A stretch of 64,000 nt of DNA from Diplonema japonicum (taxonomy: Eukaryota > Euglenozoa > Diplonemea > Diplonemida > Diplonemidae): assembly GCA_964019335.1 (NCBI GenBank), contig OZ025699.1:124001-188000 (forward strand), read 5' to 3'. Position 1 is the first letter of the stretch, and every line of letters starts with the position of its first letter. A model generated the notes under the pieces. That model did not search any database, had not been told where the DNA came from, and saw only the letters and a list, made by a program, of their open reading frames with translations. A program made the translations under genes and the position numbers. Shown piece after piece: positions 39,682 to 50,400 of the stretch.

Positions 39682-41618
39682 AGAAGGAGACCGCAGCCGC
39701 AGCCGCCGCCGCCGAGGAGAAGAAGAAGGTCGCAGCCACCGCCGCCGCCGAAAAGGAAGCCGCCGCAGCCGCTGCCAAAAAGGAGGAAGCTTTGAGGTTG
39801 GCGGCCGCCAAGAAGGCAGATGCCCAGAAGGTCGAGGACGAAGCAGTCGCGAACGCTTCCGCCAACGCGTCAACAGACCAAGGCACGCTCCTCCTCAGCT
39901 CAGACTCTGACACCAGCTCTGGCCCTGAGGAGATGGAGGACGACCCTGCCCCTGCCCCTTCCACAACCCCGCGATGGGACCTGGTGCCAGACACATGGGA
40001 CGCCCCGATCTACACTAACGTGTCCCCCCCGACGGAAACATCCCGCGCTGTCATTGCGCTCGACGATCCCTCCGGAATGGGGGTCGTGTGCTCCGCGTTA
40101 CCTACGGCATCCATCACCTTTGTCCTTATGACAGAGGTCCCCGGTGTCACCACCCCCAGCGAGATTGTCATGGTCTCTGGGTCGCGCGCAGTGAACAGGA
40201 GGGTCCACGTCTCCACGTTCGGGCTGGACCCCCCCACCTACACCCCGCCTTCCACCTTCAACAGCGGATCGGAGGTCGTCTACGTCTGTGTCAGTGCAGA
40301 CAGCCTGAAGGAGGCGAAGGCCAGGGTCCTGGAGCTCGCCAAGGCTCAGGGCGCGGTGGTGGAGGATCGTGCGGTCTTCCGCCCAAGGAAGTTCGGTGAG
40401 GAGGAACCGCGGGCGAGGCACTGGACCCACGAGGTGGGGCTGCGCCTGCAAGCATCACACGTCCACGCCGTCCTGCGCCGGTCCGGGGACGGGTGCATGA
40501 TCCGGACGACGGAGAGACGCGGGGGGTACGCTTATGTACCCATCGTGGCGGAAGGGAGGGCGGATGCCTTTCGGATTGCGGGGACGCTGGGTGGGTTGTC
40601 TCTCGGGGTGGCGCACCGTAAGGGATGGACTGTGCGGTGCCTACCGGAGACGGAACAGCGGCTCCGGGAAACCCTCGCAAAACTGCGTACGAAGCGCAAG
40701 TTTTTGCTCACCGGGGCCCCGCCGTCCATCACCAGGGCGGCCTTCGATGAAATGATGGACCACATCGGCTGGAAACCATCCTCCGTCCTGCGGCGCACGC
40801 AGACGATGTTCCAGGGCACGAGGCAACTCGTGTTCTTCATCGTCGTCGACAGCCCGCCCCCGAAGTCCAGGACGTGGCTCCTTGGGGGGCGCCTTGTCTG
40901 CCTCCGTGATGCGGACGACCACCCGACCGTCAAGCCGCCCCCTCTCATCAACAGGACGACACCTGCATCTGCACCTGCGCTTGCAACGTCCTCGACCCCG
41001 GCACCCACATCTTCTCATGTACCTGCACCTGCGCCTACACCTGTACCTGACCCGGCACCTGTATCGGCGTCGACACCCTCGGGGACTGACCCTGCGGTGA
41101 AAGCAACTGGGCTTCCTCCCACCAGCCCGTGGGCGTCCATACCGAGCTCGGTGGCTCCCCCCCAGCTCGACACTGTGACGTCCCCTACACCGCCCCGCAA
41201 CGTGTCTGGGGGAAACAAGGAGGGGGTCCCTTCCGGGTCGCCTGAGGTCGCCGCTCTCACTGAGCTCGTCGCCACGCTGAAGGAGTCGATCGTCGGGCTG
41301 CAGAGGACGATCGACTCTCAGCAGGAGATGATCTCCGATCTGCGGACGACGCTCCGCCTCCTCCTGCCGCAGGCGGCCACGCTGACGACGGGAACGGCAG
41401 TGCCGCGGGACCCTACACCGGGGGCGACGACGACACACGACAGTGTCTGGAAAGGGAAGGGGAAGGGGAAGAAGGGGGCTCCTCCTCTCGCTACGACCTC
41501 TGAGGCTGCGGTGACGAACCTGGGTACGAGGGGGCGGGCCAGGTCGTTCGCGGAGACCAAAGATCTCTTCACCAATGGGGTCAAGGGGCGCTCTGCCTCC
41601 ATGGGTCCATCCAATTGA
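38757..41618 (+). CDS. LINE A4 ORF1, Ala/Lys/Glu-rich coiled-coil protein
   Basis: 953 codons from MGKKKDKHKEK. Upstream in-frame codons (from 38535) belong to A3 and the leader. The central Ala tract is rearranged compared with A3: an extra EKKADAEKKAAAAAAAEKKA-type block is gained and the ERKAAADAARKQ block is lost, leaving an uninterrupted Ala run. Several single substitutions occur (for example ASHVHAVL, DEMMDHIG). The rest of the protein matches the other copies. Confidence 0.88.
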
Positions 41619-41759
41619 AGGGGCCCCGCAGAACAGGGGGAGCAGCAGATCTACGACCATGCTCCCTCTCCTAGTCTCCCTCGCATCCTCCCCAGGAGAC
41701 TCCTACCTCTCTGTTTCTTCACCGACTTTTCTGCACTGATCCCCACCCTACTCGGGAGG

Positions 41760-44700
41760 ATGTCCGTCAGGGACCTGCTGGGGCTGCTTGGGCTGGTCGA
41801 AACAAACCCTGGCCCACCCAAGAAGCTGCCGCCCCCGTCGCCTAAGGGTCTCAAGGTTGTCTCGTGGAACTGCAACGGCCTCGTTGCGAAATGGACCGTC
41901 GTATCTCGCCATGCTGACTTCTTGTCGCTGGACATCATCATGATACAGGAGACGCACCTGAGGGAAGGGCACGACACGCCACACCTGCCTGGGTACAGGT
42001 CATACAGGAGGGATCGGTTGACACCGGTGACTGACGGCACTGCGACGAGGGGTGGTGGTATTGTCACGTATGTCCGCGACGATCTTGCCTCGGAGGAGGT
42101 TCCGCACGTACTCCCGGCTGGGGACTGTGTCACTGAGAGACTGGATGTGAGGATCTCCTGCGAGAAGCGTGAGCCGATCACTCTCTCCAACGTTTACCTT
42201 ACACCGGTAAGCGCGAGCAGAGGCACGAGGGACCCTGAGTACCTGCGGCCTGGCAGCCTTCCCATGGGGAAGAACACAGTCATAGCGGGTGACTTCAATG
42301 CTCATCACAGCTCCTGGGACGCCACGGTGACGACGCCGAACGAGAGGGGGAACGTGGTCAGGGACTGGCTGGACACCCACGGGTACACCGTCTACAACGA
42401 CCGCAACGAACCGACGAGGGACTCGTCACGACACGTTCTGGACCTGGTTGTGGGGCGCTGCGCGAAGCTTGAGCCGAAGACGCTGGGCACGTGGGGCTCC
42501 GATCATAGTCCCGTATCCTTTCACCTGCCTCTTGAGGACGTCTACCGTTCGGAGCGCCCCTTCCCCACCTGGAATTTTAAAAAAGCCAGATGGGATGACT
42601 ACACTGCTGCTGTTGCCCGCCTGCTTGCTGGTGTTGACACGGCGGCTCCGATTGACTCTGTCACGAAGGGGTTTACACAAGCCCTTTTGACTGCGGCGAA
42701 CGACCACATTCCCCTCTGTGGGATGCGACGTGGCCCGACCCCCTGGTGGACTGCTGAGCTCGAGGACGCCTTCGAAGAGCGGAACACCCTGCGCGAACTC
42801 CTGCTTCAAGAGGCGGACGTGGTGGAGGAGTACAGGGCGAAGGTGAAGGAAGTCAACCGACTCCTTGACGAGACGAAGCGTGAGGCATGGGGAAGGATGG
42901 CGGCCGACCTCAGCCGGAGCAAGGACCTCGGGGCTGCGTTCAGAGCGGTGAAGAAGCTGGACGGCAGGCACCGAAAGACACACCTTCCTGTACTCGAGGG
43001 AAGATTTGTGTCGGACAAGGCGAAGGCCGACCGGCTGGGGGCGCACTTCGCTAAGCTCTACGGCAGGCGTGGTGACGGGAACTCGAAGGACGCCGCTCCT
43101 TCTGCAAGCAGACTCGGGTGTCAAGCGTTCACCGTGGACGACCTCACCCGCGGCCTGAGAAGGATGAAGACGCGCAGCGCGGCCGGGGAAGACGGAATCT
43201 TCTCGGAGATGCTCCTACACCTGAACACGGACTCTCTCGGTGTCCTCCTTCTACTCCTCAATCGCTCCTGGCTGATGGGTGTCGTCCCCGGTGCCTGGAA
43301 GAAGGGAGTGATCGTCCCGGTACCGAAACCTGGAAAAGATGCGACTCTCTTGGCTTCCTACCGGCCGATCTGCCTGACCAGCTGCCTCTGCAAGCTGCTG
43401 GAGAGGATGATCGAGGAGAGGCTCACGTTTCTTCTTGACGCGGACGGGACGGGAGTCGAGGGACTCCACGACAGCCAGGCTGGTTTCAGACGCGGCCGCT
43501 CCACGGAGGAGCAGGTGGCAACCCTCACTGAGTGCATGTCGAGGAACAAAGACGATCGACGTCTCTCGGCCGCTCTGCTGTTCGACTTCTCTTCTGCCTT
43601 CGACCTGGTGCCCCATGGTGCCCTGCTGGACAAGATGCGAGGGAAGGGTCTCCCCGAACCCTTCGTGGAGTGGACGCGGTCCTTTCTATGCGGCCGTACT
43701 GCTGCGGTCACGATTGGACGGTCGAGGGGGTCGACGACGAAGGTGCGACGGGGTGTCCCCCAGGGCTCTGTCTTGGGTCCCATCCTGTACACCATCTACG
43801 TCGACGAACTCGCCAGGAGACTGGAGGGACTGGCGGACGTCTCGGTGCTCTACGCCGACGACGTGGCGGTTGTGATCTCCTCTGGACAAGGGGACGTGGC
43901 TGGGCTGGAGCGGAAGGCGCAGGCAGTGGTGGATGCGGTTGAGGACTGGTGCAGGGAGCGTGACATGCTGCTGAGCACGTCCAAGACGCAGGCAGTCTGC
44001 GTCCCCCCCCAGAAACGTCTCGGGGTCTACTTCACTTCGTCACGAGTCCCCCTTCAGCCAGGTGCCTTCCAGAACCCACTCTTCGGCCTGGGGGTGAACG
44101 CCGATGGCACGATCTCCGGGGACCAGGAGCTGGCGGGCCTTCAGGTTGTGGAGGCGGGTGGTGTGCGGATCCGCTGCGTGCGGGACATGCATGCAGCCGT
44201 GCGACGGCCCGACGTGGACTACGTTGCGGCCCGTCCCCTGCCTCTGTCTGAACACGCGAGGTACCTTGGGGTTACGGTGGACTCTGGGCTCACGTTCGGT
44301 GAACACGCACAGGACATCCTACGGCGGGCCAGCAAAAGGCTGAGGGTGCTGAAGCTCTTGTCCGGCACGTCCTGGGGCAGCAAGAGGGACACTCTGCGGT
44401 CTCTCTACGTTACGTACATCCTCCCGCTGCTGCGCTACTGCATGGGGGTCTACTACAGCAGGCTCGATGATGTCGGGAGGAAGGACCTGGCTGGGCTTCA
44501 CCAGGAGGCGGCGGTGCTGATCACGGGCTGCTGGAGTGGCTCCGGAGGGTACAAGCTCCTAGCTGAGGCAGGACTGCTTCCCCTCGAAAGAATGGCGGAG
44601 GGTGCTGCGGCGACGATGACGGCGAAGGCCTTCTGCTGGCAGTCTTCCCCGGTTCACAGGGAGACGGTCAAGCTGAAGCAGGCGAACAGGCTGGGGTGTG

Positions 44701-45908
44701 GGTGGCTGCGCTCTGGCTACCAAGCACTGCGTCGATGCGGGTTGGAACCAAAGGTGCACTTCGAGTACCTGTCGGCTACGCCCCTGGCGGCCCCGTGGCA
44801 GACAGGCATGGTCGACTTCAGGACTGACCTCCCCGGCGGGGTCACGCGATCGTCGCCAGACGCGGACAGGCGGAAGGCGGCCGAGGCTGCTCTTGCGGCT
44901 CTCCCCCCGGGCATCCATGCCTACACGGATGGCTCGGTTGTACAGGTCGGACAGAAGGCGAAAGGTGGCTCTGGGGTTTATCTACAGCTGCCTCCCCCCC
45001 TGACCCCTGTGTCTGTGTGCCATGGCGTCAACGACTTCTGTTCATCTTTTCGGGCAGAGGGCATGGCTGTGAAAACGGCGCTGGATATGGTGGCTACCCT
45101 CCGAAAAACACACCCTTCGCTGGCGAAGTCCCCGCTGTCGATCTGCACCGACTCCCTCTCCCTCGTCGAGCAGCTGCGAGCTGGCCCAACGCGACAGAGG
45201 GAGAAGCTCGACCACCAGACGTGGAGCCGGCTGGTGACCGCGGCGCGCACGCAGGGGACACCGGTGGTCCTCCAGTTTGTGCCCTCCCACTGTGGGGTGG
45301 ACGGGAACGAGAAGGCTGACGCTCTGGCCGGGGAGGGAACGAAGCGGAAGCAGGACAGGCCCTCCCTTGACTACCGATCAGTGAGGGCCCTGGTGCGACG
45401 GTGGGTGGTGCGGAGGTCCACGGAGCTCATAACATCCCTCGCCCACAACTACGCGGTGGCGACCGAGCTTCGGTCTGCGCACTTCCCCCTTGGCTTCCCC
45501 AGACAAGCTGAAACGGTCATCTCGCGGCTGCGGATTGGTCACTCGGCTCTCTTCTTCGGCTTCCTGCAGACTGCTGGCCCGAACAGGAAGCACAAGGGTG
45601 TGCTCCGGTGCCCAGCCTGCCACGCAGCACCGATGTCCAGGGAGCATGTTGTCGGTGGGTGCCCTGTGATCGGGAGGGGGGCGATCGACACTCCTGCTGG
45701 TACTCCCTCCCTAGCGTTCTCCCTGTCGAGACGCGTGACCCAGATCTACGACCTCATTGTTGAGTCTGGCCTGCTCGCCTGGTCACGCTCCGGACTGTTC
45801 ACCTCGCCATCATCCCTGGCGTCTACAGACGTCACTGCACCTTCAAACGTGCCGCCTCCTCCTCCGGTCTCTCTTGACGCCGGTCCCGCGGCCCCCGTGC
45901 TGCGCTAA
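41760..45908 (+). CDS. LINE A4 ORF2: 2A-like peptide, APE endonuclease, RT, RNase H, CCHC finger (intact)
   Basis: 1382 codons, complete and almost identical to the A3 protein; the differences I noticed are single substitutions (LNTDSLG, RLVTAART, RRSTELI). The motifs lie at the same positions: 2A VETNPGP at 13-19, GDFNAH, SDHSP, YADD near 697, RNase H TDGS near 1055, finger near 1283. Its clean 11-bp duplication, long poly(A) and open ORFs make it the likely youngest insertion in the array. Confidence 0.93.
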   Translation: MSVRDLLGLLGLVETNPGPPKKLPPPSPKGLKVVSWNCNGLVAKWTVVSRHADFLSLDIIMIQETHLREGHDTPHLPGYRSYRRDRLTPVTDGTATRGGGIVTYVRDDLASEEVPHVLPAGDCVTERLDVRISCEKREPITLSNVYLTPVSASRGTRDPEYLRPGSLPMGKNTVIAGDFNAHHSSWDATVTTPNERGNVVRDWLDTHGYTVYNDRNEPTRDSSRHVLDLVVGRCAKLEPKTLGTWGSDHSPVSFHLPLEDVYRSERPFPTWNFKKARWDDYTAAVARLLAGVDTAAPIDSVTKGFTQALLTAANDHIPLCGMRRGPTPWWTAELEDAFEERNTLRELLLQEADVVEEYRAKVKEVNRLLDETKREAWGRMAADLSRSKDLGAAFRAVKKLDGRHRKTHLPVLEGRFVSDKAKADRLGAHFAKLYGRRGDGNSKDAAPSASRLGCQAFTVDDLTRGLRRMKTRSAAGEDGIFSEMLLHLNTDSLGVLLLLLNRSWLMGVVPGAWKKGVIVPVPKPGKDATLLASYRPICLTSCLCKLLERMIEERLTFLLDADGTGVEGLHDSQAGFRRGRSTEEQVATLTECMSRNKDDRRLSAALLFDFSSAFDLVPHGALLDKMRGKGLPEPFVEWTRSFLCGRTAAVTIGRSRGSTTKVRRGVPQGSVLGPILYTIYVDELARRLEGLADVSVLYADDVAVVISSGQGDVAGLERKAQAVVDAVEDWCRERDMLLSTSKTQAVCVPPQKRLGVYFTSSRVPLQPGAFQNPLFGLGVNADGTISGDQELAGLQVVEAGGVRIRCVRDMHAAVRRPDVDYVAARPLPLSEHARYLGVTVDSGLTFGEHAQDILRRASKRLRVLKLLSGTSWGSKRDTLRSLYVTYILPLLRYCMGVYYSRLDDVGRKDLAGLHQEAAVLITGCWSGSGGYKLLAEAGLLPLERMAEGAAATMTAKAFCWQSSPVHRETVKLKQANRLGCGWLRSGYQALRRCGLEPKVHFEYLSATPLAAPWQTGMVDFRTDLPGGVTRSSPDADRRKAAEAALAALPPGIHAYTDGSVVQVGQKAKGGSGVYLQLPPPLTPVSVCHGVNDFCSSFRAEGMAVKTALDMVATLRKTHPSLAKSPLSICTDSLSLVEQLRAGPTRQREKLDHQTWSRLVTAARTQGTPVVLQFVPSHCGVDGNEKADALAGEGTKRKQDRPSLDYRSVRALVRRWVVRRSTELITSLAHNYAVATELRSAHFPLGFPRQAETVISRLRIGHSALFFGFLQTAGPNRKHKGVLRCPACHAAPMSREHVVGGCPVIGRGAIDTPAGTPSLAFSLSRRVTQIYDLIVESGLLAWSRSGLFTSPSSLASTDVTAPSNVPPPPPVSLDAGPAAPVLR

Positions 45909-46391
45909 GGGATCGCCCCGTGTGTGTGTGTTAAATGGAATGTTGTGTTTCCCACTTTCCTTTCCCTTCCCTTCCTTTCCCTTCCCTTCCCTTCCTTTCC
46001 CTTCCTTCTCCTTCCTCTCACTGTTTCCCATTTCCCCTTTTTTTTCACACTCACCAATGATTCGCTCAATAGGAGCAATACCTCCCTGGGGGGCTTTCCG
46101 CCGGAGGTTCCAGCCAAAGAAGGACATCCAGCTGGAAGGTAGGCCCCCGTTTTTCTCTCACTTGACTGAGGGAATAATGTAATTCAGCCCTCTTCGGCTG
46201 TCCCAAAGCAGAGCACGGGTTGGTGGGGGACCAGGGCTCCTCCTGCTTGCAGAAGCCTGGTCCTTTGCCCTCCCTATTTCCCCATGGTTTCCCTTCACCT
46301 TTTTTTTTCCCTTTTCTCAGGTGTTGCTCTCCATGGCGGCCCTGCATTGGTATTTTGAAAAAAAAAAAAAAAAAAAAAAAGCAGGTCAGCT
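45909..46391 (+). other. A4 3' UTR, poly(A) and right copy of the 11-bp duplication
   Basis: No gene. It has an expanded ccttccctt-type pyrimidine repeat (about 45956-46018), the conserved block ending in attggtattttg, poly(A) 46358-46380 and gcaggtcagct 46381-46391. Confidence 0.85.
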
Positions 46392-46464
46392 TCCCCCTTG
46401 GCGCAGTCGGTAGCGCGTCAGGCTGTTAACCTGCAGGTCGTTGGTTCGAACCCAACAGGGGGAG
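46392..46464 (+). tRNA. tRNA-Asn (anticodon GTT)
   Basis: A full cloverleaf can be drawn. Acceptor tccccct/aggggga (7 bp), D arm gcgc/gcgc, anticodon loop ctgttaa giving GTT, T arm gttgg-ttcgaac-ccaac, discriminator g at 46464. The first anticodon-stem pair is a T-C mismatch. TTTTT at 46467-46471 is a Pol III terminator. The internal A box (tggcgcagtcgg) and B box (ggttcgaac) are good. The 5' end directly abuts the LINE A4 target-site duplication. It has no SINE body, so a genuine tRNA gene is likelier than a SINE head. Confidence 0.9.
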
Positions 46465-46474
46465 TATTTTTAGA

Positions 46475-46494
46475 TGCACGTCTCGAGACGTGCA
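46475..46494. repeat. 20-bp perfect palindrome between the two tRNA genes
   Basis: tgcacgtctcgagacgtgca is identical to its reverse complement. It lies in the 49-base gap between the convergent tRNA genes, just past the Pol III terminator of tRNA-Asn. Confidence 0.9.
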
Positions 46495-46513
46495 CCAAGT
46501 TCTTTGAAAAGAA

Positions 46514-46585
46514 TTCCCCGGCCGGGAATTGAACCCGGGTCATCCGCGTGACAGGCGGATATACTGACCTCTATACTACCGAGGA
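46514..46585 (-). tRNA. tRNA-Asp (anticodon GTC)
   Basis: In the minus sense: acceptor tcctcgg/ccgggga, D arm gtat/gtat, anticodon stem tccgc/gcgga with loop ctgtcac (GTC), T arm ccggg-ttcaatt-cccgg, discriminator a at 46514. It closely resembles canonical eukaryotic tRNA-Asp. TTTT (complement of 46507-46510) is the terminator. Its 5' end is separated from the poly(A) tail of LINE B- by only 4 bases (46586-46589). Confidence 0.93.
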
Positions 46586-46589
46586 GATG

Positions 46590-47052
46590 TTTTTTTTTTA
46601 ATAATAATAAATATTCCACTACCAGGCGGGAGGATCGAAGGGGAGTAGAGAAAACCATTCAAGGGAAAGGGAAAGGGACATCACTTCAAACCAAGAGAGG
46701 TGTTTGAAAGTGATTCGTGAAAAGCAGTCTCTGTTACTGAGCCATTGGTCGAGGGGTCCTGGTCCGCTGCTCCCTGTAGTAAATTACTTGGACCCCCTCA
46801 CCACGCTCTTTTCATAATAAAATAAAACCGATCCCACCCACCAGGCAGCACCTGGGTCTCGAGGCATTAGCCGCCTCTAGTAACAAGAGACGACCTCCCA
46901 GATTTTAAGAACTTTGGAGGAGTTTCAATTGTGAATAATTAACCAGCTGACTGTGAAACTCCACCGTCTGCTGGACTTGTTGGGCTTTCGGGAGCCAATA
47001 AATTCAATTCAATTAAGTTTCGTTCTTCAGTTTTTTTTTTTTTTTTTTTTTT

Positions 47053-47085
<33 letters not shown>

Positions 47086-47408
47086 TTCTCAAAATAAAGG
47101 AATTCAAATCAAGCTCGATTGTGTACACCGAAGCTTGAATCATCTGTCCTTCTTTTTTTTCTTTTTTTTTTTTTCTTTTTTCTTTCTATATGAAAGGTGA
47201 GTGAAAAATTTGAATAACACTGGGGGCGGGGGACAGGGGCCTGGTAATGGAAAATAAGGGAAGACACTGGGGAGGGAGGTGAAAAGAAAGGATAGGAGTG
47301 AAGCCAGAGTCGAGAGATTGAGTTAGAAACAATTGCTGTCTGAAGTCGTTTAACAACTTCAGACCTCAATGTTTGGAGAGTATAACATATTATAATTTAT
47401 AAGTTTTT
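46590..47408 (-). other. LINE B- 3' UTR
   Basis: No gene. From about 47352 to the poly(A) it is nearly identical to the B+ 3' UTR. It includes two internal A-rich tracts, the inverted aataaattcaattcaatt-type LINE tail (about 46995-47015) and three ccctttc-type units before the terminal ATTATTATT. Confidence 0.75.
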
Positions 47409-50400
47409 TCACAATGTTCCCTGCCGCTCCAAGAGCTGGGCGGTCTTACAGGCGTCGGTGGACAGGAGGACTTTGAGGGAAGGAAGGGAGCTACCGAAGA
47501 TCTGACTCCTTTGGTCGATCCTCTTTCCGTCTTGGCATTCCCGTAGGAGGTGGCTTAGAGTCTGGGGTTGCGAACATAGATGGCACGGGACCTCCTCGAC
47601 TGGGGGTATGAGTAGGTATCCGCAAGTGAGTGGGCTCTTCCCCACCCTCAGCCTCATGATCGCCACTTCTTTCTTTCTGTCCAGCTCCTCGAACTTCTCG
47701 TAACTTCCGGCAAACTGCTCCCTGTACGTCTTTGTGACGCCAGTATCCTTCCATAGGCGGAGGTGGCTTCTGATGACATGCTTCCTCACCAGAGTTTTAA
47801 CCACCTCAATGTCTGTCTCACGGGTGTGGGCCAGTCTTTCGCTCGCCTCTTTTGCCTTCTGGTCCGCCTTCTCGTTCCACTTGTACCCGCAGTGACTCGG
47901 GACGTATTGAACGATTAGCTTGTGGCCTCTGCCTGTCAAGCTCGCGACCTCCTGCCAGAGTTCGAAGTCATCTTTGGAGGCTGCCGACATGTGTCCCTGG
48001 CACATCTTCCGTATCACCGACTGCGAATCTGTGCATATCAGAACCATCCCTTGGCTTGCAAGCTTCCTCTCTGAGAGTCTTGTCGCCAGTCGGATCCCTA
48101 GCCTCAGGGCCCTGAGTTCGCATTTGTAGGATGTCGAATACAGTCCACCGCTGATCCCGTAGGCAGCATCGGACCCGTTGTGCAGCAGGATGGCGGCCGA
48201 GCCTCCGTTTTTCCCATCCTTTACGGACCCGTCTGTGAACACCATGCAGAATGCCCGGCCGTGTTTCTCGCATAACCTGTTCAGGGTGTTCGTTGTTGCC
48301 TCTTTCCTGACCTCTTTTGGGTCCGTCCTTTTCACCTGCGTGTCTAGGAAGGGGGAGAGCACGAGTTGCCCCTCGAATCTTTGCCAGGGTGCAACCGCGA
48401 GTCTCCTCATGAAGACGGCGCCCGAGTGAGGTGTGCCCGTCCTCTCTGGGAGTTTGTAGGCTTTCGATGCCTCTCTCTGTTTGTCAGACCAAGTCCTCCT
48501 TGGTAGGAGCTTCTCGTACCTGGTCAGATCCTCCAGAGGCTGAGTCGCCTGGTATGCGGCGGTGTCCACTTTTCTCATCAGTGACTCGTAGAGCAACAGG
48601 CTGTCGTGTTCGATCAGCGCATCCAGGGTCCACAGCCCCGCTTCGTTCAGTGTCGCGAATGTCTCTGATGACGCGATGCAGCCTGTGATCTTCACCGCTG
48701 CCCTGTATTGAAGCTTCTTGATGCCTTCGTGGGGCGTGTTCCTCCCGCTCGGGAGAAATGACCCGTACACGCCCAAGCAGTATCTGAAGACTGGTTGCAC
48801 ATATGTGAGGTATAGAGCCCTCAACACCACCTTCTTGCAACCCCATCTCGTTCCCGCAAGGCAGCTCAGCAGCCTGACCCTGCTTTCACCTCTTTCCAAG
48901 ACGTCTCTGGAGTGTTCGGAGAAAAGCATGTCCTCCTCGAAGGTGACTCCGAGCAGCTTTGTTTTTTCGACCACCTCGAGTTCTTCGCCGGTCTTGAAAG
49001 TTGCTCTGATCTTCCCCTTCAGTGTTCTCTGCGGATAGGAGATGCCAGCAACGGGAAGGAACTCTGTCTTTCCCTTGGAGATCACCATCGAGTTTCTCGA
49101 GCACCAGCTCTCCACAACCCTCAGGATCTTCATCAGTTTTCCATTCAAGCTGTCCAGGTCTTTTTCGTGCAGCACCACCGCAATGTCGTCTGCGTACATC
49201 ACGGCATCAATGCCCTCCTTTTCGAACGTCTCTGAGAGGTCGTCCATGTAGATCGAGAAGAGGGTTGGGGCAAGGATGGTTCCCTGTGGAACCCCACCCG
49301 TTATGTGTTCGTGCTTCCCTGTTTCGCCACTCACCTTGACGGCAGCGATCCTCTGGTCTAGGAAAGCGGCCACCCAGTCCGTAATTCTTTGCGGGTAGCC
49401 ATTACTCCTCATTTTCGCATTTAGACCCTTGTGCCACACTGTGTCGAAGGCTCCTTTCAGGTCGAAGAGCAAAAGTCCGCCGCAGAACTCATCGTCTCTG
49501 ATGCGGTTCAGTTTCGTGGTCACTTGCAGGACGTTCTCTTCTGTGGAGCGCCCTTTCCTGAAACCTGACTGCATTTTGTGCACCCTCTTCACATCTCCCA
49601 CGTCTTGGTGGTAGTCGACCCTTATCTTTACTATCCTCTCCATTGTCTTTGAAATGTTGGAGGTTAGCGATATCGGTCTGTACGATGCCGGATCACTTCT
49701 TGACTTGCCCTTTCCTTTGTAAAGTGGGATTATGTGCGTGAACCTCCAGTCTGATGGTACCACTCCCTTCTCCCATGACATATTGAACAGATGGAGTAAT
49801 GTGTCCATGGCCGTCCCCCCCAGGTGTTTCAGCATCTCGTTGTAGACACCGTCTGGGCCCGGGGATTTCCCCTTCTTCAACTGCCTCAGCGCGTGCTTCA
49901 GTTCCTCCATGCTTATCCCTGGGCAAGTGACCCTGTCCCTCAAGTCCTTGATCACTTTGGACTTCCTGTTTTCACCGTCCAGCATCTTCTTTGTGTCCTT
50001 GTTAAGGTGGGGTGCAAAAGCCTTTGCGTAGTGCTCCACAAGGACGTCTGCTTTTTGCTTCGCCGATGTGTGTAGCTTGCCGCCTGCCATTAGTGGTGCT
50101 ACTGGATCTTTGTCCTTCCTGCCATCGAGCGTTTTTATCGTCCTGAAAGCGTGTCCCAAGTCCTTTTTCTGAGACAGCTCCTTCATGTAGTCGGCCCACG
50201 CTCTTTTCTTCCCTTCATCGATCTGTTTCTGCACTTGCCTGCTGATTTCACCAAGCCTCTCGCATTGTTCTATCGATGGGATGCCGATGTCCGACATAAT
50301 CTCCTTCTTCAGAGCGTTTCTTCTTCCAACCAGTTGCGTCAGCTCTTCAGTCCACCACGCTTTCCCGCCTCTCGCTCCCCCTCTTGGGATGAAGAGCCTG

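Larger units (their letters stand above)
38709..46380 (+). mobile_element. LINE A4, third head-to-tail A element, flanked by an 11-bp duplication
   Basis: Bounded by gcaggtcagct on both sides. GAAAA leader, ORF1 38757-41618, ORF2 41760-45908, 3' UTR, poly(A) 46358-46380. The poly(A) is followed by the 11-bp repeat and then the tRNA-Asn 5' end. Confidence 0.94.

Noticed and set aside
46392-46585. tRNA-derived SINE heads in place of tRNA genes
   Set aside because: Both have complete cloverleaves and immediate T-run terminators, and no SINE body follows either. The mismatch in tRNA-Asn leaves some doubt for that one.
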